This document shows positions 14,521 to 20,513 of a DNA stretch of 64,000 bases, one piece after another (position 1 is the first letter of the stretch; the number at the start of each line of letters is the position of its first letter). The position numbers were made by a program, and so were the translations under genes. The stretch spans positions 3,720,001 to 3,784,000 of the forward strand of contig NZ_AP031498.1 of assembly GCF_042854845.1 (NCBI RefSeq), read 5' to 3'. The notes under the pieces are model-generated. The model did no database searches. It saw only the letters and a program-made list of their open reading frames with translations, and was not told the DNA's origin. The DNA comes from Maricurvus nonylphenolicus. Its GTDB lineage: Bacteria; Pseudomonadota; Gammaproteobacteria; Pseudomonadales; Cellvibrionaceae.

Positions 14521-17500
14521 GATTACAGGAATGTCGTTATCATTATCTGTACCAGGATCATCCCCATCCGGACCACTACCGTCATCTGTGATGGTACCGA
14601 TTCCGGCAACATCACTTCCCATAAATTCGGTACGACCGTTCAACTCAAAGGTTTCACTACCTTCATAAATCGCATCACTAGTAGTTGGTACGCTTACGGT
14701 AAGAGCCGTCTCACCAGCTGGTACTGTATAACTGCCATCACCATTTTGACTGATGACATTACCACCGCTGTCACGCACAACTATTGCGGAACCTATATCA
14801 CTCGCTTCCGCAGTGCCGTTTACAGATGTGTTAAAAGTAACATCATAAGGAGTAACTGACTGAGTAACGGTAATATCAAATACTGCATTAGAACCTTCAT
14901 CAGTATTTGTATTACTGATGCTGAGAACTGGGCTGTCGTTGTCTCTGATCTCTGTATTGAGAGCAGAGGTATCCTCTAGAACAGCTTCATAATTCGCGCT
15001 TGTGATATTAGCCGTACCAGTATCAATAGAAACGCTAAAGATCTCTGAACTTTCGGCTAGAGCATCATCAACTGTAGTGGCACTGAAAACAGTGTTAAGG
15101 CTGACTGTACCATTTGCAGCGCTAAAGTCTGATGTTCCCTGTGTTGAACCGTCACTGAAAGAGACATCAACAGTACCCGTGGATCCAGCAATCTCATTGT
15201 TACTACCATCGACAAGAATAGCTTTGAAATAAGCAGTCTCACCTTCATTGACGACACTGGCACCGCCGAGAATATTTCCAACCGAATCAGTCGCAACAAG
15301 CATCACAGTGACTGGATCAATATCATCAAGAATAGTCGTGTTCACCGGCGTGTTGTCGAAGGTGAGATCTTCGTAAGCCGCTGCCGGGGTGATGGCACTG
15401 ATGTTGTTGCTGATGCTGTCGGTTTCAACTAACAGGTCGTCGCGGTTCACCGCCACGATGTCGCTATCACTGCTGCTACCGGCACTGATGGTCAGTTGTT
15501 CACCGTTGGCCAGGTCAACGACGATGTCGGCATCGGCATTGATGGCGTTGCCGAGGCTGTCTTGCAGCTCGACGGTGTAGGTGATGCTGCCGCCGTCTTC
15601 GGAGGTCGACGCGGTCGCAGTCAACACCACGTTCACCGCATCGTTGTCATCGGTGATGGTGGTGGTTACCGGCGTATTGTCGAAGGTGAGATCTTCGTAA
15701 GCCGCTGCCGGGGTGATGGCACTGATGTTGTTGCTGATGCTGTCGGTTTCCGCCAGCAGGTCGTCGCGGTTCACCGCTACGATGTCGCTATCACTGCTGG
15801 AGCCCGCACTGATGGTCAGCTGTTCACCGTTGGCCAGATCCACGACGATGTCGGCATCGGCATTGATGGCGTTGCCGAGGCTGTCTTGCAGCTCGACGGT
15901 GTAGGTGATGCTGCCGCCGTCTTCGGAGGTCGACGCGGTCGCAGTCAACACCACGTTCACCGCATCGTTGTCATCGGTGATGGTGGTGGTTACCGGCGTA
16001 TTGTCGAAGGTGAGATCTTCGTAAGCCGCTGCCGGGGTGATGGCACTGATGTTGTTGCTGATGCTGTCGGTTTCCGCCAGCAGGTCGTCGCGGTTCACCG
16101 CTACGATGTCGCTATCACTGCTGGAGCCCGCACTGATGGTCAGCTGTTCACCGTTGGCCAGATCCACGACGATGTCGGCATCGGCATTGATGGCGTTGCC
16201 GAGGCTGTCTTGCAGCTCGACGGTGTAGGTGATGCTGCCACCGTCTTCGGAGGTTGACGCGGTCGCGGTCAACACTACGTTCACCGCATCGTTGTCATCG
16301 GTGATGGTGGTGGTTACCGGCGTATTGTCGAAGGTGAGATCTTCGTAAGCCGCTGCCGGGGTGATGGCACTGATGTTGTTGCTGATGCTGTCGGTTTCCG
16401 CCAGCAGGTCGTCGCGGTTCACCGCCACGATGTCGCTATCACTGCTGCTACCGGCACTGATGGTCAGTTGTTCACCGTTGGCCAGGTCCACGACGATGTC
16501 GGCATCGGCATTGATGGCGTTGCCGAGGCTGTCTTGCAGCTCGACGGTGTAGGTGATGCTGCCGCCGTCTTCGGAGGTCGACGCGGTCGCGGTCAACACT
16601 ACGTTCACCGCATCGTTGTCATCGGTGATGGTGGTGGTTACCGGCGTATTGTCGAAGGTGAGATCTTCGTAAGCCGCTGCCGGGGTGATGGCACTGATGT
16701 TGTTGCTGATGCTGTCGGTTTCAACTAACAGGTCGTCGCGGTTCACCGCCACGATGTCGCTATCACTGCTGCTACCGGCACTGATGGTCAGTTGTTCACC
16801 GTTGGCCAGGTCAACGACGATGTCGGCATCGGCATTGATGGCGTTGCCGAGGCTGTCTTGCAGCTCGACGGTGTAGGTGATGCTGCCGCCGTCTTCGGAG
16901 GTCGACGCGGTCGCAGTCAACACCACGTTCACCGCATCGTTGTCATCGGTGATGGTGGTGGTTACCGGCGTATTGTCGAAGGTGAGATCTTCGTAAGCCG
17001 CTGCCGGGGTGATGGCACTGATGTTGTTGCTGATGCTGTCGGTTTCCGCCAGCAGGTCGTCGCGGTTCACCGCTACGATGTCGCTATCACTGCTGGAGCC
17101 CGCACTGATGGTCAGCTGTTCACCGTTGGCCAGATCCACGACGATGTCGGCATCGGCATTGATGGCGTTGCCGAGGCTGTCTTGCAGCTCGACGGTGTAG
17201 GTGATGCTGCCACCGTCTTCGGAGGTCGACGCGGTCGCAGTCAACACCACGTTCACCGCATCGTTGTCATCGGTGATGGTGGTGGTTACCGGCGTATTGT
17301 CGAAGGTGAGATCTTCGTAAGCCGCTGCCGGGGTGATGGCACTGATGTTGTTGCTGATGCTGTCGGTTTCCGCCAGCAGGTCGTCGCGGTTCACCGCTAC
17401 GATGTCGCTATCACTGCTGCTACCGGCACTGATGGTCAGTTGTTCACCGTTGGCCAGATCCACGACGATGTCGGCATCGGCATTGATGGCGTTGCCGAGG

Positions 17501-20442
17501 CTGTCTTGCAGCTCGACGGTGTAGGTGATGCTGCCACCGTCTTCGGAGGTCGACGCGGTCGCAGTCAACACCACGTTCACCGCATCGTTGTCATCGGTGA
17601 TGGTGGTGGTTACCGGCGTATTGTCGAAGGTGAGATCTTCGTAAGCCGCTGCCGGGGTGATGGCACTGATGTTGTTGCTGATGCTGTCGGTTTCCGCCAG
17701 CAGGTCGTCGCGGTTCACCGCTACGATGTCGCTATCACTGCTGGAGCCCGCACTGATGGTCAGCTGTTCACCGTTGGCCAGATCCACGACGATGTCGGCA
17801 TCGGCATTGATGGCGTTGCCGAGGCTGTCTTGCAGCTCGACGGTGTAGGTGATGCTGCCACCGTCTTCGGAGGTTGACGCGGTCGCGGTCAACACTACGT
17901 TCACCGCATCGTTGTCATCGGTGATGGTGGTGGTTACCGGCGTATTGTCGAAGGTGAGATCTTCGTAAGCCGCTGCCGGGGTGATGGCACTGATGTTGTT
18001 GCTGATGCTGTCGGTTTCCGCCAGCAGGTCGTCGCGGTTCACCGCTACGATGTCGCTATCACTGCTGCTACCGGCACTGATGGTCAGTTGTTCACCGTTG
18101 GCCAGATCCACGACGATGTCGGCATCGGCATTGATGGCGTTGCCGAGGCTGTCTTGCAGCTCGACGGTGTAGGTGATGCTGCCACCGTCTTCGGAGGTCG
18201 ACGCGGTCGCAGTCAACACCACGTTCACCGCATCGTTGTCATCGGTGATGGTGGTGGTTACCGGCGTATTGTCGAAGGTGAGATCTTCGTAAGCCGCTGC
18301 CGGGGTGATGGCACTGATGTTGTTGCTGATGCTGTCGGTTTCCGCCAGCAGGTCGTCGCGGTTCACCGCTACGATGTCGCTATCACTGCTGCTACCGGCA
18401 CTGATGGTCAGTTGTTCACCGTTGGCCAGATCCACGACGATGTCGGCATCGGCATTGATGGCGTTGCCGAGGCTGTCTTGCAGCTCGACGGTGTAGGTGA
18501 TGCTGCCACCGTCTTCGGAGGTCGACGCGGTCGCAGTCAACACCACGTTCACCGCATCGTTGTCATCGGTGATGGTGGTGGTTACCGGCGTATTGTCGAA
18601 GGTGAGATCTTCGTAAGCCGCTGCCGGGGTGATGGCACTGATGTTGTTGCTGATGCTGTCGGTTTCAACTAACAGGTCGTCGCGGTTCACCGCCACGATG
18701 TCGCTATCACTGCTGCTACCGGCACTGATGGTCAGTTGTTCACCGTTGGCCAGGTCAACGACGATGTCGGCATCGGCATTGATGGCGTTGCCGAGGCTGT
18801 CTTGCAGCTCGACGGTGTAGGTGATGCTGCCGCCGTCTTCGGAGGTCGACGCGGTCGCAGTCAACACCACGTTCACCGCATCGTTGTCATCGGTGATGGT
18901 GGTGGTTACCGGCGTATTGTCGAAGGTGAGATCTTCGTAAGCCGCTGCCGGGGTGATGGCACTGATGTTGTTGCTGATGCTGTCGGTTTCCGCCAGCAGG
19001 TCGTCGCGGTTCACCGCTACGATGTCGCTATCACTGCTGGAGCCCGCACTGATGGTCAGCTGTTCACCGTTGGCCAGATCCACGACGATGTCGGCATCGG
19101 CATTGATGGCGTTGCCGAGGCTGTCTTGCAGCTCGACGGTGTAGGTGATGCTGCCGCCGTCTTCGGAGGTCGACGCGGTCGCGGTCAACACTACGTTCAC
19201 CGCATCGTTGTCATCGGTGATGGTGGTGGTTACCGGCGTATTGTCGAAGGTGAGATCTTCGTAAGCCGCTGCCGGGGTGATGGCACTGATGTTGTTGCTG
19301 ATGCTGTCGGTTTCCGCCAGCAGGTCGTCGCGGTTCACCGCCACGATGTCGCTATCACTGCTGCTACCGGCACTGATGGTCAGTTGTTCACCGTTGGCCA
19401 GGTCCACGACGATGTCGGCATCGGCATTGATGGCGTTGCCGAGGCTGTCTTGCAGCTCGACGGTGTAGGTGATGCTGCCGCCGTCTTCGGAGGTCGACGC
19501 GGTCGCAGTCAACACCACGTTCACCGCATCGTTGTCATCGGTGATGGTGGTGGTTACCGGCGTATTGTCGAAGGTGAGATCTTCGTAAGCCGCTGCCGGG
19601 GTGATGGCACTGATGTTGTTGCTGATGCTGTCGGTTTCCGCCAGCAGGTCGTCGCGGTTCACCGCTACGATGTCGCTATCACTGCTGCTACCGGCACTGA
19701 TGGTCAGTTGTTCACCGTTGGCCAGATCCACGACGATGTCGGCATCGGCATTGATGGCGTTGCCGAGGCTGTCTTGCAGCTCGACGGTGTAGGTGATGCT
19801 GCCACCGTCTTCGGAGGTCGACGCGGTCGCGGTCAGAACTACGATTACGGCATCATCATTGACAGGTGGAGTTACCACTGGCGGAACAGGCACCTCCGGT
19901 TCCTCCAAAGGCGGCTGCCCAGGATACTCCCTCGGATCATCAAACCCGTAACTAAACCCTTCGGTTTCAAAACCACTATCCGGCGTTACGCGGTCGCCAG
20001 TAAATTGAATGCGGATACCTTCGGTTCCGGCGCTATCGTCACCGCCAGTATTGAAGATTTGATCACCGGCGGCAGGAGCAGGTAGCACTTCGTCAAGTGA
20101 CAACCCCTCTTCCAGAGCTTGGGATACACGGTCAAAATCGACGGCTTCACCGATGGAGTCTTTGACTGATATTTCTTCGAGCAGCTTGATGAGCTTGTCA
20201 TCAAGGGTGAGTGTCTGGTCGTAACCCAGGGTTACCAGGGCACCATTGCCAAACTGAAGCGAAACCGCACCGCGATTAGCGGTACTGATTGTCTGGCCTA
20301 AGCCTAGATTTTCACCAGGGGTTAATTCACGAGGTTGCTCGCTGCCAACTTGAGCCTGGGCCTTGCCCATAACATCAGCGACAACCGCGACAACTTTTTG
20401 ACCTTCAACAACCTTGTAACCCTTGCTGCTACCATCTGCCAT
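1..20442 (-). CDS. Giant LapA-like repetitive surface adhesin, 5' part (C-terminus outside window)
   Basis: Seen: reading from ATG at 20442 leftward there is no in-frame stop to base 1, giving at least 6814 residues. Residues 1-125 resemble the LapA retention module, with beta-rich sequence such as GQTISTANRGAVSLQFGNG, followed by LPAPAAG with a dialanine at 124-125. Residues about 203-1700 are roughly fourteen 108-aa repeats, about 1700-1974 two divergent Calx-beta-like domains, and 1975 onward 150-aa Calx-beta-like repeats containing VVSIAS, DDTIFEGNESL and ATIHDED. Known: LapA-type RTX adhesins leave by a type I secretion system, are held in the TolC-like pore by the N-terminal module, and are released when LapG cuts the dialanine. 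Context: the exporter genes lie directly upstream on the same strand. Inference: a biofilm/attachment adhesin; its RTX and secretion signal should lie left of the window. No Cys is visible in the consensus repeats. A GAGAG-type ribosome site lies upstream of the ATG. Confidence 0.93.
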   Translation of the reverse strand, partial: MADGSSKGYKVVEGQKVVAVVADVMGKAQAQVGSEQPRELTPGENLGLGQTISTANRGAVSLQFGNGALVTLGYDQTLTLDDKLIKLLEEISVKDSIGEAVDFDRVSQALEEGLSLDEVLPAPAAGDQIFNTGGDDSAGTEGIRIQFTGDRVTPDSGFETEGFSYGFDDPREYPGQPPLEEPEVPVPPVVTPPVNDDAVIVVLTATASTSEDGGSITYTVELQDSLGNAINADADIVVDLANGEQLTISAGSSSDSDIVAVNRDDLLAETDSISNNISAITPAAAYEDLTFDNTPVTTTITDDNDAVNVVLTATASTSEDGGSITYTVELQDSLGNAINADADIVVDLANGEQLTISAGSSSDSDIVAVNRDDLLAETDSISNNISAITPAAAYEDLTFDNTPVTTTITDDNDAVNVVLTATASTSEDGGSITYTVELQDSLGNAINADADIVVDLANGEQLTISAGSSSDSDIVAVNRDDLLAETDSISNNISAITPAAAYEDLTFDNTPVTTTITDDNDAVNVVLTATASTSEDGGSITYTVELQDSLGNAINADADIVVDLANGEQLTISAGSSSDSDIVAVNRDDLLVETDSISNNISAITPAAAYEDLTFDNTPVTTTITDDNDAVNVVLTATASTSEDGGSITYTVELQDSLGNAINADADIVVDLANGEQLTISAGSSSDSDIVAVNRDDLLAETDSISNNISAITPAAAYEDLTFDNTPVTTTITDDNDAVNVVLTATASTSEDGGSITYTVELQDSLGNAINADADIVVDLANGEQLTISAGSSSDSDIVAVNRDDLLAETDSISNNISAITPAAAYEDLTFDNTPVTTTITDDNDAVNVVLTATASTSEDGGSITYTVELQDSLGNAINADADIVVDLANGEQLTISAGSSSDSDIVAVNRDDLLAETDSISNNISAITPAAAYEDLTFDNTPVTTTITDDNDAVNVVLTATASTSEDGGSITYTVELQDSLGNAINADADIVVDLANGEQLTISAGSSSDSDIVAVNRDDLLAETDSISNNISAITPAAAYEDLTFDNTPVTTTITDDNDAVNVVLTATASTSEDGGSITYTVELQDSLGNAINADADIVVDLANGEQLTISAGSSSDSDIVAVNRDDLLAETDSISNNISAITPAAAYEDLTFDNTPVTTTITDDNDAVNVVLTATASTSEDGGSITYTVELQDSLGNAINADADIVVDLANGEQLTISAGSSSDSDIVAVNRDDLLVETDSISNNISAITPAAAYEDLTFDNTPVTTTITDDNDAVNVVLTATASTSEDGGSITYTVELQDSLGNAINADADIVVDLANGEQLTISAGSSSDSDIVAVNRDDLLAETDSISNNISAITPAAAYEDLTFDNTPVTTTITDDNDAVNVVLTATASTSEDGGSITYTVELQDSLGNAINADADIVVDLANGEQLTISAGSSSDSDIVAVNRDDLLAETDSISNNISAITPAAAYEDLTFDNTPVTTTITDDNDAVNVVLTATASTSEDGGSITYTVELQDSLGNAINADADIVVDLANGEQLTISAGSSSDSDIVAVNRDDLLAETDSISNNISAITPAAAYEDLTFDNTPVTTTITDDNDAVNVVLTATASTSEDGGSITYTVELQDSLGNAINADADIVVDLANGEQLTISAGSSSDSDIVAVNRDDLLVETDSISNNISAITPAAAYEDLTFDNTPVNTTILDDIDPVTVMLVATDSVGNILGGASVVNEGETAYFKAILVDGSNNEIAGSTGTVDVSFSDGSTQGTSDFSAANGTVSLNTVFSATTVDDALAESSEIFSVSIDTGTANITSANYEAVLEDTSALNTEIRDNDSPVLSISNTNTDEGSNAVFDITVTQSVTPYDVTFNTSVNGTAEASDIGSAIVVRDSGGNVISQNGDGSYTVPAGETALTVSVPTTSDAIYEGSETFELNGRTEFMGSDVAGIGTITDDGSGPDGDDPGTDNDNDIPVISIASTNNTAVEGTSNDTVSFVVSQSNESDFATDVVVTLNLGTVEAADINATVTYLDSAGNPASTTVAALQAGLNITIPANSSYAPEFVITAVDDTIFEGNESLSMSVALGAGETDATLGTSSANATIHDEDSSDPTDPNPGDDRGDAPVVSIASTNNTAVEGTSNDTVSFVVSQSNESDFATDVVVTLNLGTVEAADINATVTYLDSAGNPASTTVAALQAGLNITIPANSSYAPEFVITAVDDTIFEGNESLSMSVALGAGETDATLGTSSANATIHDEDSSDPTDPNPGDDRGDAPVVSIASTNNTAVEGTSNDTVSFVVSQSNESDFATDVVVTLNLGTVEAADINATVTYLDSAGNPASTTVAALQAGLNITIPANSSYAPEFVITAVDDTIFEGNESLSMSVALGAGETDATLGTSSANATIHDEDSSDPTDPNPGDDRGDAPVVSIASTNNTAVEGTSNDTVSFVVSQSNESDFATDVVVTLNLGTVEAADINATVTYLDSAGNPASTTVAALQAGLNITIPANSSYAPEFVITAVDDTIFEGNESLSMSVALGAGETDATLGTSSANATIHDEDSSDPTDPNPGDDRGDAPVVSIASTNNTAVEGTSNDTVSFVVSQSNESDFATDVVVTLNLGTVEAADINATVTYLDSAGNPASTTVAALQAGLNITIPANSSYAPEFVITAVDDTIFEGNESLSMSVALGAGETDATLGTSSANATIHDEDSSDPTDPNPGDDRGDAPVVSIASTNNTAVEGTSNDTVSFVVSQSNESDFATDVVVTLNLGTVEAADINATVTYLDSAGNPASTTVAALQAGLNITIPANSSYAPEFVITAVDDTIFEGNESLSMSVALGAGETDATLGTSSANATIHDEDSSDPTDPNPGDDRGDAPVVSIASTNNTAVEGTSNDTVSFVVSQSNESDFATDVVVTLNLGTVEAADINATVTYLDSAGNPASTTVAALQAGLNITIPANSSYAPEFVITAVDDTIFEGNESLSMSVALGAGETDATLGTSSANATIHDEDSSDPTDPNPGDDRGDAPVVSIASTNNTAVEGTSNDTVSFVVSQSNESDFATDVVVTLNLGTVEAADINATVTYLDSAGNPASTTVAALQAGLNITIPANSSYAPEFVITAVDDTIFEGNESLSMSVALGAGETDATLGTSSANATIHDEDSSDPTDPNPGDDRGDAPVVSIASTNNTAVEGTSNDTVSFVVSQSNESDFATDVVVTLNLGTVEAADINATVTYLDSAGNPASTTVAALQAGLNITIPANSSYAPEFVITAVDDTIFEGNESLSMSVALGAGETDATLGTSSANATIHDEDSSDPTDPNPGDDRGDAPVVSIASTNNTAVEGTSNDTVSFVVSQSNESDFATDVVVTLNLGTVEAADINATVTYLDSAGNPASTTVAALQAGLNITIPANSSYAPEFVITAVDDTIFEGNESLSMSVALGAGETDATLGTSSANATIHDEDSSDPTDPNPGDDRGDAPVVSIASTNNTAVEGTSNDTVSFVVSQSNESDFATDVVVTLNLGTVEAADINATVTYLDSAGNPASTTVAALQAGLNITIPANSSYAPEFVITAVDDTIFEGNESLSMSVALGAGETDATLGTSSANATIHDEDSSDPTDPNPGDDRGDAPVVSIASTNNTAVEGTSNDTVSFVVSQSNESDFATDVVVTLNLGTVEAADINATVTYLDSAGNPASTTVAALQAGLNITIPANSSYAPEFVITAVDDTIFEGNESLSMSVALGAGETDATLGTSSANATIHDEDSSDPTDPNPGDDRGDAPVVSIASTNNTAVEGTSNDTVSFVVSQSNESDFATDVVVTLNLGTVEAADINATVTYLDSAGNPASTTVAALQAGLNITIPANSSYAPEFVITAVDDTIFEGNESLSMSVALGAGETDATLGTSSANATIHDEDSSDPTDPNPGDDRGDAPVVSIASTNNTAVEGTSNDTVSFVVSQSNESDFATDVVVTLNLGTVEAADINATVTYLDSAGNPASTTVAALQAGLNITIPANSSYAPEFVITAVDDTIFEGNESLSMSVALGAGETDATLGTSSANATIHDEDSSDPTDPNPGDDRGDAPVVSIASTNNTAVEGTSNDTVSFVVSQSNESDFATDVVVTLNLGTVEAADINATVTYLDSAGNPASTTVAALQAGLNITIPANSSYAPEFVITAVDDTIFEGNESLSMSVALGAGETDATLGTSSANATIHDEDSSDPTDPNPGDDRGDAPVVSIASTNNTAVEGTSNDTVSFVVSQSNESDFATDVVVTLNLGTVEAADINATVTYLDSAGNPASTTVAALQAGLNITIPANSSYAPEFVITAVDDTIFEGNESLSMSVALGAGETDATLGTSSANATIHDEDSSDPTDPNPGDDRGDAPVVSIASTNNTAVEGTSNDTVSFVVSQSNESDFATDVVVTLNLGTVEAADINATVTYLDSAGNPASTTVAALQAGLNITIPANSSYAPEFVITAVDDTIFEGNESLSMSVALGAGETDATLGTSSANATIHDEDSSDPTDPNPGDDRGDAPVVSIASTNNTAVEGTSNDTVSFVVSQSNESDFATDVVVTLNLGTVEAADINATVTYLDSAGNPASTTVAALQAGLNITIPANSSYAPEFVITAVDDTIFEGNESLSMSVALGAGETDATLGTSSANATIHDEDSSDPTDPNPGDDRGDAPVVSIASTNNTAVEGTSNDTVSFVVSQSNESDFATDVVVTLNLGTVEAADINATVTYLDSAGNPASTTVAALQAGLNITIPANSSYAPEFVITAVDDTIFEGNESLSMSVALGAGETDATLGTSSANATIHDEDSSDPTDPNPGDDRGDAPVVSIASTNNTAVEGTSNDTVSFVVSQSNESDFATDVVVTLNLGTVEAADINATVTYLDSAGNPASTTVAALQAGLNITIPANSSYAPEFVITAVDDTIFEGNESLSMSVALGAGETDATLGTSSANATIHDEDSSDPTDPNPGDDRGDAPVVSIASTNNTAVEGTSNDTVSFVVSQSNESDFATDVVVTLNLGTVEAADINATVTYLDSAGNPASTTVAALQAGLNITIPANSSYAPEFVITAVDDTIFEGNESLSMSVALGAGETDATLGTSSANATIHDEDSSDPTDPNPGDDRGDAPVVSIASTNNTAVEGTSNDTVSFVVSQSNESDFATDVVVTLNLGTVEAADINATVTYLDSAGNPASTTVAALQAGLNITIPANSSYAPEFVITAVDDTIFEGNESLSMSVALGAGETDATLGTSSANATIHDEDSSDPTDPNPGDDRGDAPVVSIASTNNTAVEGTSNDTVSFVVSQSNESDFATDVVVTLNLGTVEAADINATVTYLDSAGNPASTTVAALQAGLNITIPANSSYAPEFVITAVDDTIFEGNESLSMSVALGAGETDATLGTSSANATIHDEDSSDPTDPNPGDDRGDAPVVSIASTNNTAVEGTSNDTVSFVVSQSNESDFATDVVVTLNLGTVEAADINATVTYLDSAGNPASTTVAALQAGLNITIPANSSYAPEFVITAVDDTIFEGNESLSMSVALGAGETDATLGTSSANATIHDEDSSDPTDPNPGDDRGDAPVVSIASTNNTAVEGTSNDTVSFVVSQSNESDFATDVVVTLNLGTVEAADINATVTYLDSAGNPASTTVAALQAGLNITIPANSSYAPEFVITAVDDTIFEGNESLSMSVALGAGETDATLGTSSANATIHDEDSSDPTDPNPGDDRGDAPVVSIASTNNTAVEGTSNDTVSFVVSQSNESDFATDVVVTLNLGTVEAADINATVTYLDSAGNPASTTVAALQAGLNITIPANSSYAPEFVITAVDDTIFEGNESLSMSVALGAGETDATLGTSSANATIHDEDSSDPTDPNPGDDRGDAPVVSIASTNNTAVEGTSNDTVSFVVSQSNESDFATDVVVTLNLGTVEAADINATVTYLDSAGNPASTTVAALQAGLNITIPANSSYAPEFVITAVDDTIFEGNESLSMSVALGAGETDATLGTSSANATIHDEDSSDPTDPNPGDDRGDAPVVSIASTNNTAVEGTSNDTVSFVVSQSNESDFATDVVVTLNLGTVEAADINATVTYLDSAGNPASTTVAALQAGLNITIPANSSYAPEFVITAVDDTIFEGNESLSMSVALGAGETDATLGTSSANATIHDEDSSDPTDPNPGDDRGDAPVVSIASTNNTAVEGTSNDTVSFVVSQSNESDFATDVVVTLNLGTVEAADINATVTYLDSAGNPASTTVAALQAGLNITIPANSSYAPEFVITAVDDTIFEGNESLSMSVALGAGETDATLGTSSANATIHDEDSSDPTDPNPGDDRGDAPVVSIASTNNTAVEGTSNDTVSFVVSQSNESDFATDVVVTLNLGTVEAADINATVTYLDSAGNPASTTVAALQAGLNITIPANSSYAPEFVITAVDDTIFEGNESLSMSVALGAGETDATLGTSSANATIHDEDSSDPTDPNPGDDRGDAPVVSIASTNNTAVEGTSNDTVSFVVSQSNESDFATDVVVTLNLGTVEAADINATVTYLDSAGNPASTTVAALQAGLNITIPANSSYAPEFVITAVDDTIFEGNESLSMSVALGAGETDATLGTSSANATIHDEDSSDPTDPNPGDDRGDAPVVSIASTNNTAVEGTSNDTVSFVVSQSNESDFATDVVVTLNLGTVEAADINATVTYLDSAGNPASTTVAALQAGLNITIPANSSYAPEFVITAVDDTIFEGNESLSMSVALGAGETDATLGTSSANATIHDEDSSDPTDPNPGDDRGDAPVVSIASTNNTAVEGTSNDTVSFVVSQSNESDFATDVVVTLNL
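15340..19836. repeat. 324-bp tandem repeat array, about 14 mosaic copies
   Basis: Period is 324 bp (108 residues on the minus strand). Each unit holds ATASTSEDGGSITYTVEL, an NGEQLTISAGSSSDSD segment and TPVTTTITDDNDAVN, like the Ig-like 'LapA/RTX' extender modules. Copies differ at a few linked positions, mostly silent. One is GCCAGC versus AACTAAC near the LLAETD/LLVETD codons, another CTGCTACCGGC versus CTGGAGCCCGC, and others are CCAGATCCACG/CCAGGTCCACG/CCAGGTCAACG and CCGCCG/CCACCG. These variants are shuffled among copies rather than following a simple order, indicating recombination between units. Edge copies decay at 15340 and 19836. Confidence 0.95.
20065..20076 (-). other. Predicted LapG-type cleavage site (PAAG) in the adhesin
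   Basis: The four codons encode Pro-Ala-Ala-Gly at residues 123-126. LapG-type periplasmic proteases cut between the two alanines of a (T/A/P)AAG motif at the end of the retention module, at a similar distance from the N-terminus (about residue 108 in Pseudomonas LapA). The site is preceded by an acidic helix-like stretch (residues 85-120) and followed by a flexible Gly/Asp-rich linker, which fits an exposed cut site. No LapG or LapD gene is in the window. Confidence 0.8.
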
Positions 20443-20480
20443 AGAAACGTCTCTCTAAAACGATGAAATTTGTAATCCTT

Positions 20481-20508
20481 AAAAACACAAAAACCGCCCG
20501 AAGGCGGT
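20481..20508 (-). terminator. Intrinsic terminator with UUCG tetraloop between the tolC-like gene and the adhesin gene
   Basis: On the minus strand ACCGCC-TTCG-GGCGGT is followed by TTTTTGTGTTTTT: a GC-rich 6-bp stem closed by the very stable cUUCGg loop and then a U-rich tract. It starts a few bases after the stop codon of the tolC-like gene and ends about 40 bases before the adhesin ATG. It could separate exporter and adhesin transcription, or act as a partial terminator setting their ratio. Confidence 0.85.
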
Positions 20509-20513
20509 GATGA

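Noticed and set aside
71..14668. Thirty-three 84-aa (last 65-aa) plus-strand frames at 450-bp spacing
   Set aside because: Shadow frames of the repeat on the strand opposite the adhesin.
187..14859. A 4890-codon open frame on the plus strand across the 450-bp array
   Set aside because: It is the complement of the adhesin frame in codon register. It stays open only because the repeated unit has no TTA, CTA or TCA sense codons; the Arg/His-rich translation looks like no real protein.
15057..15299. An 80-aa minus-strand frame in the unique adhesin segment
   Set aside because: It is out of register with the continuous adhesin frame, which is open here.
1..19836. Possible CRISPR or satellite arrays
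   Set aside because: Units are 450 and 324 bp, fully coding, with no repeat-spacer alternation and no cas genes.
15389..20085. Repeated 63-aa and 86-449-aa plus-strand frames in the 324-bp array
   Set aside because: Antisense shadows of the adhesin repeats; the minus-strand frame is continuous and carries the recognisable domains.
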